From Paralvinella palmiformis (Eukaryota > Annelida > Polychaeta > Terebellida > Alvinellidae): a stretch of DNA of 64,000 nucleotides. The stretch is taken from assembly GCA_025642065.1 (NCBI GenBank), contig JAODUP010000677.1:420001-484000 (forward strand), in the 5' to 3' direction. Positions 1 to 13,200 of the stretch are shown in pieces (the first letter of the stretch is position 1; each line of letters opens with the position of its first letter). The translations under genes and the position numbers were made by a program. The notes beneath the pieces were generated by a model. It saw only the letters and a program-made list of their open reading frames with translations, did not search any database and was not told the origin of the DNA.

Positions 1-16
1 TCATTATGGGACGATA

Positions 17-52
<36 letters not shown>

Positions 53-72
53 TTATGGAGTTCCCCCAAAAA

Positions 73-116
<44 letters not shown>

Positions 117-540
117 TAAACCTCTGGACTCTGGGAATTATTATTGTAATCATTATGAAAGCTTATCTTCAAAAGATACAATTACCTACCCCGCTATCAG
201 TAACATCTTATGAAGAGTCAATCATAAATTGGATAGCTTCATTATTGGAAAGATTGTCTGAGACAAGGAACTAGAAGGAACCCGATCCAGAACTTGGTAT
301 TTATGGTGATACGATTAGTAAGAGAGAGAGAGAGAGAGATATCGTTTGTCGTATTACTGAAATAATGTGTAATCTCCTAGCTGGTGCTGTTGGTAGATAC
401 CATAGTAATTAGTATGAGTGAGTGAGTGAGTGAGTGAGTGAGTGAGTGAGTGAGTGAGTGAGTGAGTGAGTCAGCCAGTCAGTGCGTTCACTCGGCATTG
501 ATTACATTTTGAAGACACATGGTTGAGGGGCTTCTACTTA
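1..540. repeat. Microsatellite-rich start of window
   Basis: Two (AT)n arrays (about 21-50 and 78-114), a short AGAG run near 320 and a TGAG array at 415-471. No coding signal is seen. Confidence 0.8.
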
Positions 541-544
541 GAGG

Positions 545-752
545 AATGATGTGGGCATGAATGAATGTTGTTCTATGACACATTGACACAGTTTTAAGCC
601 ATTCAGTGTCACAGAAGGTTTGATGGGTCAGGCGGAAGATTTTTAACAATGGCTAAATCTTTCTACAGATAAAGACAGTGTGGGGATTTGAACCCGCGAG
701 ACGTGGAGGTGTGCATTACATTGTACTACTAACTGCACTGCACCGGGTGTCC
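545..752 (-). mobile_element. tRNA-derived SINE-like repeat
   Basis: Read on the minus strand, the B-box-like GGGTTCAAATCCCC (near 683-697) follows a tRNA-like head and is followed by a tail containing ACTGAATGGC. The same tail motif recurs near 59638-59690 (GGCCATTCAGTGTC). Divergent copy. Confidence 0.5.
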
Positions 753-763
753 TCCAATTAATT

Positions 764-868
764 AATGAGTGAGTGAGTGAGTGAGTGAGTGAGTGAGTGA
801 GTGAGTGAGTGAGTGAGTGAGATGGTGAGTGAGTGAGTGAGTGAGTGAGTGAGTGGTGAGTGAGTGGT
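764..868. repeat. (TGAG)n microsatellite
   Basis: About 25 copies of GTGA with two interruptions. It makes a spurious minus-strand open frame of repeating SLTH. Confidence 0.9.
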
Positions 869-884
869 TTATTTAATATCGACA

Positions 885-990
885 TCTGATCCACTACCTG
901 GAGAAATATTCTCTAAACAAAGTGGTCAGTCAGATTCGAACCTTAACCCGGAGGTTTGCAGCGCAATGCTCTAACCACTGAACTCCAATT
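885..990 (-). mobile_element. tRNA-like SINE head fragment
   Basis: On the minus strand there is an A-box-like stretch (GTTCAGTGGTTAGAGC) and a B-box-like stretch (AAGGTTCGAATC), spaced as in a tRNA. The rest is degraded. Too poor to be a functional tRNA. Confidence 0.45.
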
Positions 991-2671
991 GATAAGAGAT
1001 GTTATGATATTTTGTATGACGGGTATACAATCTGCAAGCGACTGGGTGGCGGGTGATTAAGATTTTATTGGTAAAACGTTATTGTCCATGGAGAGCCATA
1101 CTCCGGTTGTAGTTGATGAAGTACGCAAAATATATCACTGCTGTATTGTTTGCCCGCATCCAGGGACGTCCTGGGAATGAGCCGGGTGGGGGGGATCCCG
1201 ACAACGCACGGTTCCAGAAGCTCTATGTGACGGGAGGGAGGGAGGGAGGTTATAAGGGGCTAAATATAGTTCATTCCGTAATGAATGAAGTGGGATGGGA
1301 GTTCAAATGGAAAACATTATTAAATAAATAATAAATACAAGTCAATAATATCACGTGACTTCAACGATTGTTTCATAATTAGATTACTGCCAGTGTATAA
1401 TTGGATCAACGAAAATCACTTGATTCAGTTGTGGGACCTGCGGGGCCCCGTACCACTGCGGGGCACACGGTGACTCCCCCGTTAAGCCTGCCCCGAGCGA
1501 CGAACCAGGCTACATTGCCTACAGAGAGGCGATGTCAAAATGCACAAATCTGGATCCCTTTTAGCTGCGGTTAGCTGCTTTTAGCCGCGGATAAAATGAC
1601 ATCCTCATTGGGATAGAATAAATACAGTTTGAGTTTGATGAGACTTTTAGGTAATTTCTTATAACAAATAAATCAATTTCCAACATATTTCTATCCGTTG
1701 TTTCACAAATAAAACCTCTCATCTCTCTGTGAAGTTACCGACATTTCGTTCTCAGATGTGTATCATGTCACTGGTCAAATGAGCTTAAGTAATGGAATTA
1801 TGTCGGGGGGGGGGGGGTGGCGCTGCCTAAGGTACCGAACCGGCATTTTGCTCTCATGACCATCTCCTGAGTGTGATTTAGAGACAACATTTTGGTCACA
1901 TGACCATCTCCTAAGTGTGATCTAGAGACAACATTTTGGTCACATGACCATCTCTGGAAACAGTTTAGAGAAAACAGTTTTTGTCAGATAATTATCCTCT
2001 GTGTCGTCCGGTTTATAAGGATCATTGTCGTAGCTATCAGTAAATGATAATATCCTGTTGATGTGAAATACCTTCTGACTCACCTATCTTGTAAAGATCC
2101 AGTGACCAGACATCAACATCTGTTTATATCAGTACAGTTCAGCTTCCTGCCATCCTGGTTTACGAGTTCCAGTGTTACATAAAAACGAACTTTTTTTAGC
2201 TACCTCAACAAATAACAGGTGCCACTGTTGTGGCGGTCGACCCAAACAGATGTCCCTGTTAGTGTGAGTTATAACCAGAGACGGCAGTCACACGTCCCGG
2301 TCACCTCGATGATACGATATCCAGATTATGAACAGAATGTGTCTGGATCAATTAAGTTACAAATTACTCCGTGACAGAGTTCATTCTGATAAACTGGTGC
2401 CACATAAGTGGAGTTTGTCTGTGACTTCAGTTATCGAGTCTCGCCAAATCTTTCGGATAAAACATTCTATTTTAAGAGATAACCAGTGAAAGGTTCTCGT
2501 ACTGGATCTTGGCTATGGTTCACCACAGCGCCGGACTCTTGTTGTTATGTACTATTATATTCCCGATTTAAATGTTGTGTATTTTGCGTAGCTTTGTGAT
2601 GAAACATCCAACAATAAATTACATATATACAAGCGTAATTAATGAATATATGCATATAGCCATTAGCCATG

Positions 2672-2733
<62 letters not shown>

Positions 2734-3030
2734 TTATTTATTGACATGGTCTGCGTATGGTGTTGTCATAAAAGTACTCGTAAAACAATAATACTGTTAT
2801 TAATATTTATTAATATCTTATGGAGCATTGGCTTATACATGTGTACTTATGATCGGGATTTCCTACCAACTTTCTCTGACGGGTGGAAGGGGGGGGGTGA
2901 TATTATCTCACAAACCCCTCCCTCGATATCTAAATCCTTAACTCTGGCTGTTTTTTGCCACTTTTCATAATTGTTCTCACTGAAATTGTTTTAGTTTTAT
3001 TTTGGTATTTATCGGTGTCCGAAATGGCAG
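991..3030. other. Gene-poor stretch
   Basis: Mostly unique sequence without convincing coding content. It holds a possible retroposon tail near 1440-1640, the short tandem repeat above, and an (AT)n-(GT)n run at 2673-2733. A short open frame from 2515 starts with a signal-peptide-like hydrophobic run but stops after 18 codons. Confidence 0.6.
1850..1978 (+). repeat. Short tandem repeat, about 55-bp unit, ~2.5 copies
   Basis: The phrase TGACCATCTCCTAAGTGTGA and the following AGAGACAACATTTTGGTCAC recur with few changes. It is intergenic and no function is visible. Confidence 0.7.
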
Positions 3031-3293
3031 TTAGTTATTTGACGTGGCTGAGCTACCTCAAATCAGGGAGGCTCATACGGTCTGTAATTTACTGCTTCAC
3101 CACGAGGACTAATTCTAAATAAATTTACAATTTACAATAGATGGTATGTTTGGTGGAGAAAACCTTGCCAGTTGCTTGGTTAGATCTACTCTTATAATAG
3201 TGCCACGGCCGGGATTCGAACCTCAGACCTCCCACACAGTATGACCATCAGTAAGAAAATCCCACTCTCTTACCCACTAGGCCACAGAGACGG
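3030..3293 (-). mobile_element. tRNA-derived SINE-like repeat
   Basis: The minus-strand tRNA-like head shows an A-box region (GGCCTAGTGGGTAAGAG) and a B-box region (GAGGTTCGAATCCC, near 3215). It reads as a SINE with an unrelated tail. Its right edge abuts the CTGT microsatellite. Confidence 0.55.
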
Positions 3294-3296
3294 TAG

Positions 3297-3297
3297 C

Positions 3298-3329
<32 letters not shown>

Positions 3330-4545
3330 CCAACGTCTGCTGTTAGTGTTAGGTGTCTATCACTGTGTCTGCTGCCCGTGTTTTCTGTTTATTTCCATAT
3401 GCTCGCTGCCTCTGTTAGTTGAATGTCTCCAAGTCTGCTACCCGTATCAGTTGCCTATTCCCGTGCCCATTGCCTGTGCTAGCTGCCTGACACCATGTCT
3501 GCTGCCTATCCACATTTCTGCTTGTTATCTGACTATCCCTGTTTCTTCTGCCTGTATTAGATGTAAGCTGTTCGTCCTCATGTCTGCTGCCTGTGCTAGT
3601 TGCCTATCATTGTGTCTTCTGCCTATGTTAGCTGCCTGTTCCGATGTACGATAGCTGTGTTAGTTGCCTATTCCAATGTCTTCTTCCTGTATTAGCTGTC
3701 AGTTCCCATGTCTGTGTTAGCCACCTGTCCCCAGGGTTCTTGCTTGTTTTAGCTGCCTATCCCAACATGTCTTCTGCCTGTATTACCTGCCTGTATTACC
3801 TGTCTGTTCCCATGTCTGTCTTAGCCACCATCCCCATGTGTCTAGCCTGTTTTAGTTGCCTATCCCAAAATGTCTCCTGCCTGTATTACCTGTCTGTCCC
3901 CATGTCTGTGTTAGCCACCATCCCCATGTGTCTAGCCTGTTTTAGTTGCCTATCCCAAAATGTCTCCTGCCTGTATTACCTGTCTGTATTACCTGTCGGT
4001 CCCCATGTCTGTGTTAGCCACCATCCCCATGTGTCTAGCCTGTTTTAGTTGCCTATCCCAAAATATCTCCTGCCTGTATTACCTGTCTGTCCCCATGTCT
4101 GTGTTAGCCACCATCCCCATGTGTCTAGTCTGTTTTAGTTGCCTATCCCAAAATGTCTCCTGCCTGTATTACCTGCCTGTTTTACCAGTCTGTTCCCATG
4201 TCTGTGTTAGCCACCATCCCCATGTGTCTAGCCTGTTTTAGTTGCCTATCCCAAAATGTCTCCTGCCTGTATTACCTGCCTGTATTACCTGTCTGTATTA
4301 CCTGCCTGTATTACCTGTCTGTATTACCTGCCTGTATTACCTGCCTGTATTACCTGCCTGTATTACCTGTCTGTATTACCTGCCTGTATTACCTGCCTGT
4401 ATTACCTGCCTGTATTACCTGTCTGTATTACCTGTCTGTATTACCTGCCTGTATTACCTGTCTGTTCTCATGTCTTCTGCCTGTATTACCTGTCTGCATT
4501 ACCTGCCTGTATTACCTGTCTGTTCTCATGTTTTCTGCCTGTTTT
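3297..4545 (+). repeat. CTGT microsatellite and CTGCCTGTATTAC minisatellite
   Basis: A (CTGT)n start (3297-3328) grades into a longer repeat: blocks of about 90 bp (CCAAAATGTCTCCTGCCTGT, then CCCATGTCTGTGTTAGCCAC) at about 3790-4250, then pure 13-bp CTGCCTGTATTAC/CTGTCTGTATTAC units at 4262-4530. Because 13 is not a multiple of 3 and the unit has no stop, overlapping frames stay open and encode CITCLYYLPVL periodicity. No sign that this is expressed. Confidence 0.9.
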
Positions 4546-4702
4546 CTTTCACTCATTGTGTTCTTCAAATTATTATTTAATCATTGATCTCGCTGTTCCC
4601 TATTTCTGTTTTATCAACTTAACTGAGCAGCGTATGCACCCCCCCCACCAATAATAAAGATGGAGTATGAATATACTTCCAACCCCCATTCATCACACCT
4701 CC

Positions 4703-4890
4703 CCCGGCGCGGTCTAGCGGTAGCGTGCTGGACCACAGATCACTACCACCCGTGTTCGAATCCCGGCGTGGGCATATCTGAAGGTTGTTTCGTCTTTCAC
4801 TTCGTCTCATTAGCTTTGGAGGTCGCTCGGCCCATTTAGCCTACCTTGTGCACAAAAGTGGCCGTAAAACATTAATCATCATCATACCTC
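4703..4890 (+). mobile_element. tRNA-derived SINE, family A
   Basis: tRNA-like head with A box (GGTCTAGCGGTAGCG) and B box (GTGTTCGAATCCCGG), then a shared tail GTGGGCATATCTGAAGG through GCACAAAAGTGGCCGTAAAA to CATCATCAT. Further copies are at 55245-55436 (+) and 43738-43926 (-). Confidence 0.85.
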
Positions 4891-4989
4891 CCCCCACCGG
4901 GTCCATCATATTCATTAATTTATACAACTATTGATATCATAGGTTGTAAAATTATAACACTAACTTCAGTACACGTGCGGGCGCGCGCG

Positions 4990-5035
<46 letters not shown>

Positions 5036-5050
5036 ATGACATTATTTCAG

Positions 5051-5230
5051 TGAGTGCTAGATGTTGTGGACCAGCTACCTCATCACAGTGTAGAGCAGCC
5101 TGTAAGTCTCTCTTCTGGGCATCAACGCCGTCAGCCTCAGATCTGGATAATGTACAAGAGTTCTGTCCACAATCTATAGTATCCTGTGTACGGAACTATA
5201 CACAGACGATGTTCATCAGTCCAGAGGAAG
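5051..5230 (+). CDS. RECK: RECK exon: CC knot 3
   Basis: First RECK exon in the window. The acceptor is ATTATTTCAG and the donor GAAG|GTTAGA. It enters in phase 1 and leaves in phase 1. It encodes a CC knot with RCCG, a C-x3-C pair, FCPQ and SCVRNYTQ, matching human YCASISP...HCVNNYTQ. The preceding exon is not in the window. Confidence 0.9.
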
Positions 5231-8200
5231 GTTAGAAATGATGCTTCACTCAAGTCTCTCACCTTATACAATAATCATCTGTGTTATGCTTAACATTAAT
5301 AGTTTGGATATCAAATTTGATAATTTATTATAAGGTTTTTTTTCTTCAAATATGATTCTTCGAAATAATTAAAGGATAATATCTACAAGTTAGAACATTT
5401 TAAGGACGATAATGTGGCATACCACTTCGTGGATGACGCTTACTTCGGTACCGATCGTGTTTACATTAGTTTTATTTCGGTACCTATCGTGTTTACATCA
5501 CAGTTTTATTTTGATACAGATAGTGTTTACATCACAGTTTTATTTTGATACAGGTAGTGTTTACATCACAGTTTTATTTTGATACAGGTAGTGTTTACAT
5601 CACAGTTTTATTTTGATACAGGTAGTGTTTACATCACAGTTTTATTTTGATACAGGTAGTGTTTACATCACAGTTTTATTTTGATACAGGTAGTGTTTAC
5701 ATCACAGTTTTATTTTTTATACAGATAGTGTTTACATCACAGTTTTATTTCTGTACAGGTCGTGTTTACATCACAGTTTTATTTTGATACAGGTAGTGTT
5801 TACATCACAGTTTTATTTGAATGTTTAATGTTTTATTTTACAGGTAGTGTTTACATCACAGTTTTATTTTGATACAGGTAGTGTTTACATCACAGTTTTA
5901 TTTTATACAGGTAGTGTTTACATCACAGTTTTATTTTTTATACAGGTAGTGTTTACATCACAGTTTTATTTTTTATACAGATGTGTTTACATCACAGTTT
6001 TATTTTGATACAGGTAGTGTTTACATCACAGTTTTATTTTGATACAGATAGTGTTTACATCACAGTTTTATTTTGATACAGGTAGTGTTTACATCACAGT
6101 TTTATTTTGATACAGGTAGTGTTTACATCACAGTTTTATTTTGATACAGGTAGTGTTTACATCACAGTTTTATTTTTGATACAGGTAGTGTTTACATCAC
6201 AGTTTTATTTTTTATACAGATCGTGTTTACATCATAATTTTATTTCTGTACAGATCGTGTTTACATCACAGTTTTAATTCTATACAGATAGTGTTTACAT
6301 CACAGTTTTATTTTGATACAGGTAGTGTTTACATCACAGTTTTATTTTGATACAGGTAGTGTTTACATCACAGTTTTATTTTTGATACAGGTAGTGTTTA
6401 CATCACAGTTTTATTTTTTATACAGATCGTGTTTACATCATAATTTTATTTCTGTACAGATCGTGTTTACATCACAGTTTTAATTCTATACAGATCGTGT
6501 TTACGTCACAGTTTTATTTTTGATACAGGTAGTGTTTACATCACAGTTTTATTTATGTACAGATCGTGTTTAAATCACAGTTTCAGTGCAATTCTCTAAC
6601 GTCTATTTTCTAGCTGTTCCATGTTGTCAGTATACCCAGTCGGAGAGCTGTCGGAAGATTTGTCAACAAGCGATGTTGTCAGATCTTAGAGATGAAGAAA
6701 AATATGATCTCGTCACCTCAGAATGTGAAGAGGCAGCACTCGGGGTCAGTACGATCAAGGAATTAAAAAATAACTAACGTTTATTTATCTTTTCGTTTCT
6801 TTATTTTTTTCAATCAGTTCATCATTTGTATATTATATTATTATATAAACAGTACTTACGCGGTTAAGATCTGCTATACTTCTATAATATATTATATTAT
6901 TAAATAGACTCATTATACTTTAAATATGCATCCGAATTGTTTTTATAACCGTTATCATCAATTCTATTTCAGTAATTAATTATTAAATTACTTTCATTAT
7001 TAATTAATCGAATTAGTTAAGTTTGTATTGTTGTTGGGTTTTTGTTCGGTGCAGTTCTTCTAATTGGACATTTTCCGTTCGAGTTAGATTGTTGTTAACT
7101 AGAAAATTACTGAATAACGAGGTGATGAGTTTAAATAAATGAGCAAACGCTGATGGAACGCGGCAGTTGATGAAGAGACGAATGAAGAATGAATCGATTG
7201 AATCAAACAACAGACATCAGAAAGCTAATAAACAAACCCAATTGAACCTGGCTAAGGCATTCACGACTGAGCCAAACCCCATTTTTAAAAGAAGATGATG
7301 TATTTATATTGTATTAATCCTGTTCGTTTGTTGGTTGACATTGCAGACGGACATGTGGAACTGTCTGTTATTGTTGTCAGCCAAGTCTAAGAAGGTACAA
7401 TACGATCATGGTGGTAGGATTGACCTTATAGGTATGGACAACGCCAAGTTACAATGTTGTACAAGAGCTCTGACCAACAAATGTCAACAACTCTGTGCCA
7501 AGGTAAGGTACATCATAACTGGTTAGAGAAAGTATTGTCTAACAGACCCATTGCATGATGACGTCAAAAACCAAAACAAACCAGCCGCGCTTTGCATTGT
7601 GGGATTTATAGGGGGTCCACTGAGCGATAATACCGTGATAATCAAACCATTTTAACCTTAAACGTCAATGTTCCGGATCTGTTATAATCATGCCAAAAGG
7701 GTGTTTCATCTTTTACTTCACTCCATGACGACTGATACACGTACATCTATCTTCCCATTTAGTATAGCGTGTGCTAAAATGGCTGAAAAACGGCGACATT
7801 TTTTCTTTATATACGTCGTTCACATTTTAGAGATGTAAAAATGTAAAATTTTATAGTTATAAGCTATTTATGTGAACCATGTAAAACACAAAATATATAC
7901 AACCTCCCCCCCCCCCCAATAATATTAATCTAAAATTGAGTTTTGTCCATGCACCCAACTAGCTTTGGCCTTGACCTGGATATATGCAAACGACTTCCGT
8001 CACGAGACGCCAAAAGTTTGAACGTTATGATATGTTTTTGTCATGCGGTTGAAACTCATATGGTCATAATGCAATCGGTATTTATTTGTATTTCAGACTT
8101 ACAGTAATGGATGGTATCGGTATTACACTGAATTCTTAGAGGAATGTGTGAACAACAGAAAGGAGGTATCCCTGGCTGAGTGCATCAGAGAAGGTAAAAA

Positions 8201-9041
8201 CACCCAATTAACATATATTATAACTACAGATAAGGGGACAAATATCAAGGTTCGCACAGGTCCTCGAAAACCTGGAAAGTCCTGGAATTTGAAAATTTCA
8301 ATTCCAGGCCTGGAAAGTCCTGGAATTTGTATAGAGGTCCTTGACCTTGAAAGTCCTGGAATTCAGACATATAGATCTATATTTCTAATCATAAGTGGAG
8401 AGGAATTCAGTCATTACACTTCTTCCGAAATATGGGTGTATCTTGTTAAAAGTGTTAAAAGTTTGTGAATTCATTGAAAGGGTCCTTGAATTTGACATTG
8501 AAAGGTCCTGGAAAGTCCTGGAATCTGAGATGTCAAAATGTGTATGAACCCTGAATATTGGGGAACATATCTTACTATCAATTGCCGTAAACTGTTGTTT
8601 GAACACACTCAGAGTCAAATGAATTTGTGAGTGAGTGAGTGAGTGAGTGAGTGAGTGTTTTGTTCATCATTGGCACTGATCTCACCTTATATGTATGATT
8701 GAGTGCCTGCTCTATATAATGAAACATCTTAGAGAAACGGAGTTCGAATCCCTGCCTGGCTATGTCAGAAGGGTATTTCCTCTTTCACTTCGGCTCCTTT
8801 TTATATAAAGTTTTAATTTTTGGAATCTAACCTACTTTGTAAACAAAACTGGCCGTAAAACAGCAATATGTTTTAGCGAAACAGATAACACTGGGATTCA
8901 TCCTCGGGACTTAGAAGTTTGCAGTGCAGTACACTACTAATTTATAATTTTGTGCGGGTGTTGACACATTTACCAGAGATGTATTAATCAAACATTGATC
9001 ACTTTTATTTCATACACGAATCACATGAATTTTAAATTTTC

Positions 9042-9078
<37 letters not shown>

Positions 9079-10228
9079 CTGTGTGTGTATATGAGTATGT
9101 GTGTACATGTGTAAGTGTCTGTATTGATAATCAGTTAAACCTTAATTATATATTCTAGTTGACCAACCATGTCAGATGGGATGTAGCGACATGACCTATT
9201 GTACTAACTTCAATCTTCGTCCCATGGAGCTGTTCCAGAGCTGTAATCCTGAAGCCGATAAAGGAGCCGCTAGAGCTGTACAACTCTGGTCGAGTGGTAC
9301 AATAACGTTACCGTATTACACGGATCAGTTCATTCCAATTAAAGGTTAGACTGGATGGTTAGCGTTCATTATAATCCAATATGGAAGCGTTACAGCTAAG
9401 TGGGTAGAGTTTGGTGACACTGAATCAGTGGCCTCGAGTTCACAAGTCCATTTAGTTCTTGCAGAACTCTGGGCAAAGGAGAATCTCGGCATGTGAAGTG
9501 TATATAAATTGATTAACATAATTCTGTATGTGGAATAGGCACGTGAGTTGTTTAGGTGAGGTGGAAGATGGAATAGAAATTCATGTTTGCCAGGGAAATT
9601 ATGTTGACAAGTGCTTAGAGTATCTAGACTTTACTAATGATCGAGTACTGTACAGTGTCGTATGGTTAGCGTCATTTGGTATTGATGTAGCTGTCTCTAG
9701 GCAGGAGTTTTCCTGTCTAAAATTAATGATTATGAAATAGTTTAAAAATTATGTTAATCAAAAAGTACCCAATAGAGTTGGCAGATCTAATAATAGTGTA
9801 TTGCCTTATTTATAATGAAAGTAGGCATTAATACAGAAATAGTTGCGCATCATGATACTTGATTTCTAACACGTATCTCTTCTTACCAAAAACTGTTTTC
9901 TAACGAGACGCAAACTTTGCCTTCTAAGGTTTACTGCATTTACTCTTCAAAATAAATTTCAGGTCATTTTGGAAAATAATTGTTTTCTAAACCCAGAAAA
10001 TTATATTCATGCATTGTGTCTCTGTTTGAAGAAATCTAATATTATAAATATATTAAAATATTATTGAAACCGCACTTTGGAATAAAACGTCAGTGTACCT
10101 TTATATTTTCATCTGTGTATGTTGATTAAATATAGCCTAATAATAATAATAACAATGCATATTTAATAAAGTTGAAGTAGTATATGAATAATATATATAT
10201 TTTTTATTACTACAATAAATACGATTAT

Positions 10229-10266
<38 letters not shown>

Positions 10267-13200
10267 TTCTAAAGCATATAATACATTTGTTTTATAAATC
10301 ACATTTATCTCACATTCTTTCTGGCATATTATGGGTAAGAATCGAAATTAACAGCAGCAAAGGCATCAATTGGACTCCAGTTTTCCCAAAATACTGTCTA
10401 GAATTTGGTGGGACAGCAAATATTTGCTGCCCGGTTTATCGGGTTCGGGAAAAATACTAATTGCTAAAAAGTACCATAATCAAAAAACTCCGCTCTCTCG
10501 AACCCGGGAACATTTCCACGACATTTGCTGTCCAGGAAATTACATTAGTTGACTGAAAAAATGACTGACAGCAAATAGTTACTGCCAGTTTTTAACGTTA
10601 ATTTCAAAGCCTGGTTATTTGACAGCAGTAAGTGTATCAAAATCTGTAAGATTCGTTGAGCTTTTTTGTCGTCATGACAACATTTTGTTTATCTCCAATT
10701 TTCAATGTCTTCTTCCCATCAGTTTCAGAATTGTTTTTAAATTATTTCCATTGACATCAATGCATTAGATATTTCACTTACTAATTTCAGATATTCGCAC
10801 GTGTCGGCCCGAGGTTTGGAAGGCCATTGCGTGTACACTTTATATTAAACCATGTGAGAGACGAGCTCCAGCATCACAGATATGCAGGTAAGTTTTAACC
10901 TCCGACATGACCTACATTGTACAATAGGGGGAGCCAGCTGTATCGCTGATTGTGTAGGTAATCCAAGGATTAGTAATGGATGTTGGTTCCAACAATAACT
11001 AATAACTAATGATTGCTATTTGTTGCTGTATTTTTTTAATAACATTGTCTTAGACGAATGTACAGCAAATTAAGATGTCGTAATACAGTTGAGTAATGGC
11101 TATGTCAGTTGTAGTGTCACCGAGTAATGATCATATTACTGAAAACATCAATGAAAGTTAATTAAATGAGAGTTAATATTACAATATAGACAAATAAATG
11201 AGAAGGTTACAGCTCTTAATCTGGATCCACGAGCTATGTCCTGGGAAAAGGTCATAAGTCACTGCCATGGAGTGACTTTCTTTGGATCCATTATAATTGT
11301 CGTAACTTAATATGTGTCACATCAAAGCAATATTTCTTTCTTTGGAATGTTACCATCAGGCCCTTTTCAGTGTCTTCTTTTATATCTTTGAACTCTGAAT
11401 ATTTTCACACATACTAATATTAGCTAGTAATAATCATACGTGTGTTGGTTATGTTAATGATCAATGGTTGTTACTAATGATTTAAATTGAGTAAATTTAA
11501 TAAGTTAATTGATGTCCCATTCATATTAACTCTGTTAGTTTTTAATTGTCGTATCAGTCAGAGCACTGTTAGATATTTGATGATTCAGTATAACATCGAT
11601 GACCAATACTCTATCAATTATATTTCCAGACGGGATTGTATCCGGATATTGACAGATTGTATGGATTTAGCTCGTTTACAGCCAGGAATGTCACCAACCT
11701 TGTTCTGTAATCTCTTGTCACCTGATGATGACTCAAAGCCATGTATGTCTCTGGATTACTATTTAGGTAAGCAGTAACTTCATTCATGAATCAGGATTTG
11801 CTTTCTTTACCTAATCAATGGTTAGAGAGAAGCTGTTCCATTCAATATCGAGGCATCATATCACGGTTAATTTGTTTTCCCAAATCGGTTTAGAGATCCA
11901 TCAAAGAACAACTATCTGTATTGTTTTCTGATGCTTAAACCTCACCACTATGAGAAATTAAATTTCATATTGGTACATTAATTGATTTATAAGTTATATC
12001 TTATTTTTGTTATAGACCGAGTGTGTTGTTTATTTTCAGTTGAAAGTCCATACTCCAACACATTCTCAGAAATCACAACACCGTGTAATCCTAATCCTTG
12101 TCCTGATGATGAAATATGTGTGTTAAGACATCGCAAATGTAAACATCCAGGAGATCCTGACTGCAAACAGTACCAATGCAAAAAAGGTAACTGGAAAAAC
12201 CAAATTACTGGATCTTGAGAGTAAATGTTTTGACACAACTGGTATCTCAGAATTGTTTTACTTTTTTCAAAACAGATCTGTTTAAATAGTTTTCAATGAA
12301 TGTATGCTATTTAGAAATATTAAATATATATATATATATATATATATATCAATCACAGCATGTCACATGGGTGAGATCTCATCATTTCTGGTGCCACACA
12401 AGACATTTGTCAAGATATCTAAGGTCAGCCATGAGGATGTTCAGGTTAATTGTTATCGTGGCTGTAAGTGCGGCCATAACAATCAGATCCTGAACTGTAA
12501 GAATATGGGATGTATAGAACCTAGCCACTGTCTACTGCGGTCAGGACGTATACAGGGTCAGTATGTCAGTGTGTGTGTGTGTGTGCACGTGCACACACAC
12601 ACACACACACACACATGTGAGAAATATATTATTTGGTAGTTCGTCCAGCAGAATTTATAACTAGGATTGAACCAGACATGACAGTTTATTTTCTGATATG
12701 GCTTAGTACAGTGAATGTCATTTTCAAAGAAACTGGTTTCTTCCACTTGGTGGTAGAAATAGCTCGTGTTTTAGCAACAACGTGTAACAATTATATCCAA
12801 CTATTCTGTGTCATCTAAAACTATGTCTATTGCTTCGTTAATCCGAGAGATAAACGCTGCCTTTATTTGTTAACACATTTTCTTCTTTTTGTTCTTGTTG
12901 TTGTTGTGAAGGTTTGTGTTCTGTTTCCAATCATTTAGATCACAACACCGAGTTTCTGCTTGGCTGTAATCAGTGCACTTGTTACGGTGGGGAGAGAGTC
13001 TGTACTAATAGGATGTGCTTAACGAGTCACGTGACTGAAGAGGATATCCATCAGTATACGGGTAGGACTGCCATAGTAGCCAGTAAACGCAACGAGCTTA
13101 ATCCACACAAAGTTCCTTTTAGCATCTGTGAAATTGGAAATCAGAAGTTTTAAGTATGAAGTTTTTATGCGTTTACAAGAAGGTTCCACTTTAGGTTAAT

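Noticed and set aside
643..894. 83-codon minus-strand frame with SLTH repeats
   Set aside because: Translation of the TGAG microsatellite joined to a SINE-like tail.
2515..2571. Short frame MVHHSAGLLLLCTIIFP as RECK exon 1 (signal peptide)
   Set aside because: It looks like a signal peptide, but there is no good donor before the stop, and the CC1 and CC2 exons that must follow were not found between it and 5051.
3241..4654. Several overlapping 90-144 codon plus-strand frames
   Set aside because: They are produced by the CTGCCTGTATTAC minisatellite, which has no stops in any frame; no codon bias, domain or start context supports a gene.
5448..6585. CRISPR-like array
   Set aside because: Repeats are directly adjacent with no unique spacers; it is an intronic minisatellite in an animal gene.
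12914..12938. Extended RECK exon using the upstream GTGAAG acceptor
   Set aside because: In phase, but it adds nine residues and worsens the cysteine spacing compared with human RECK; the CATTTAG site fits better.
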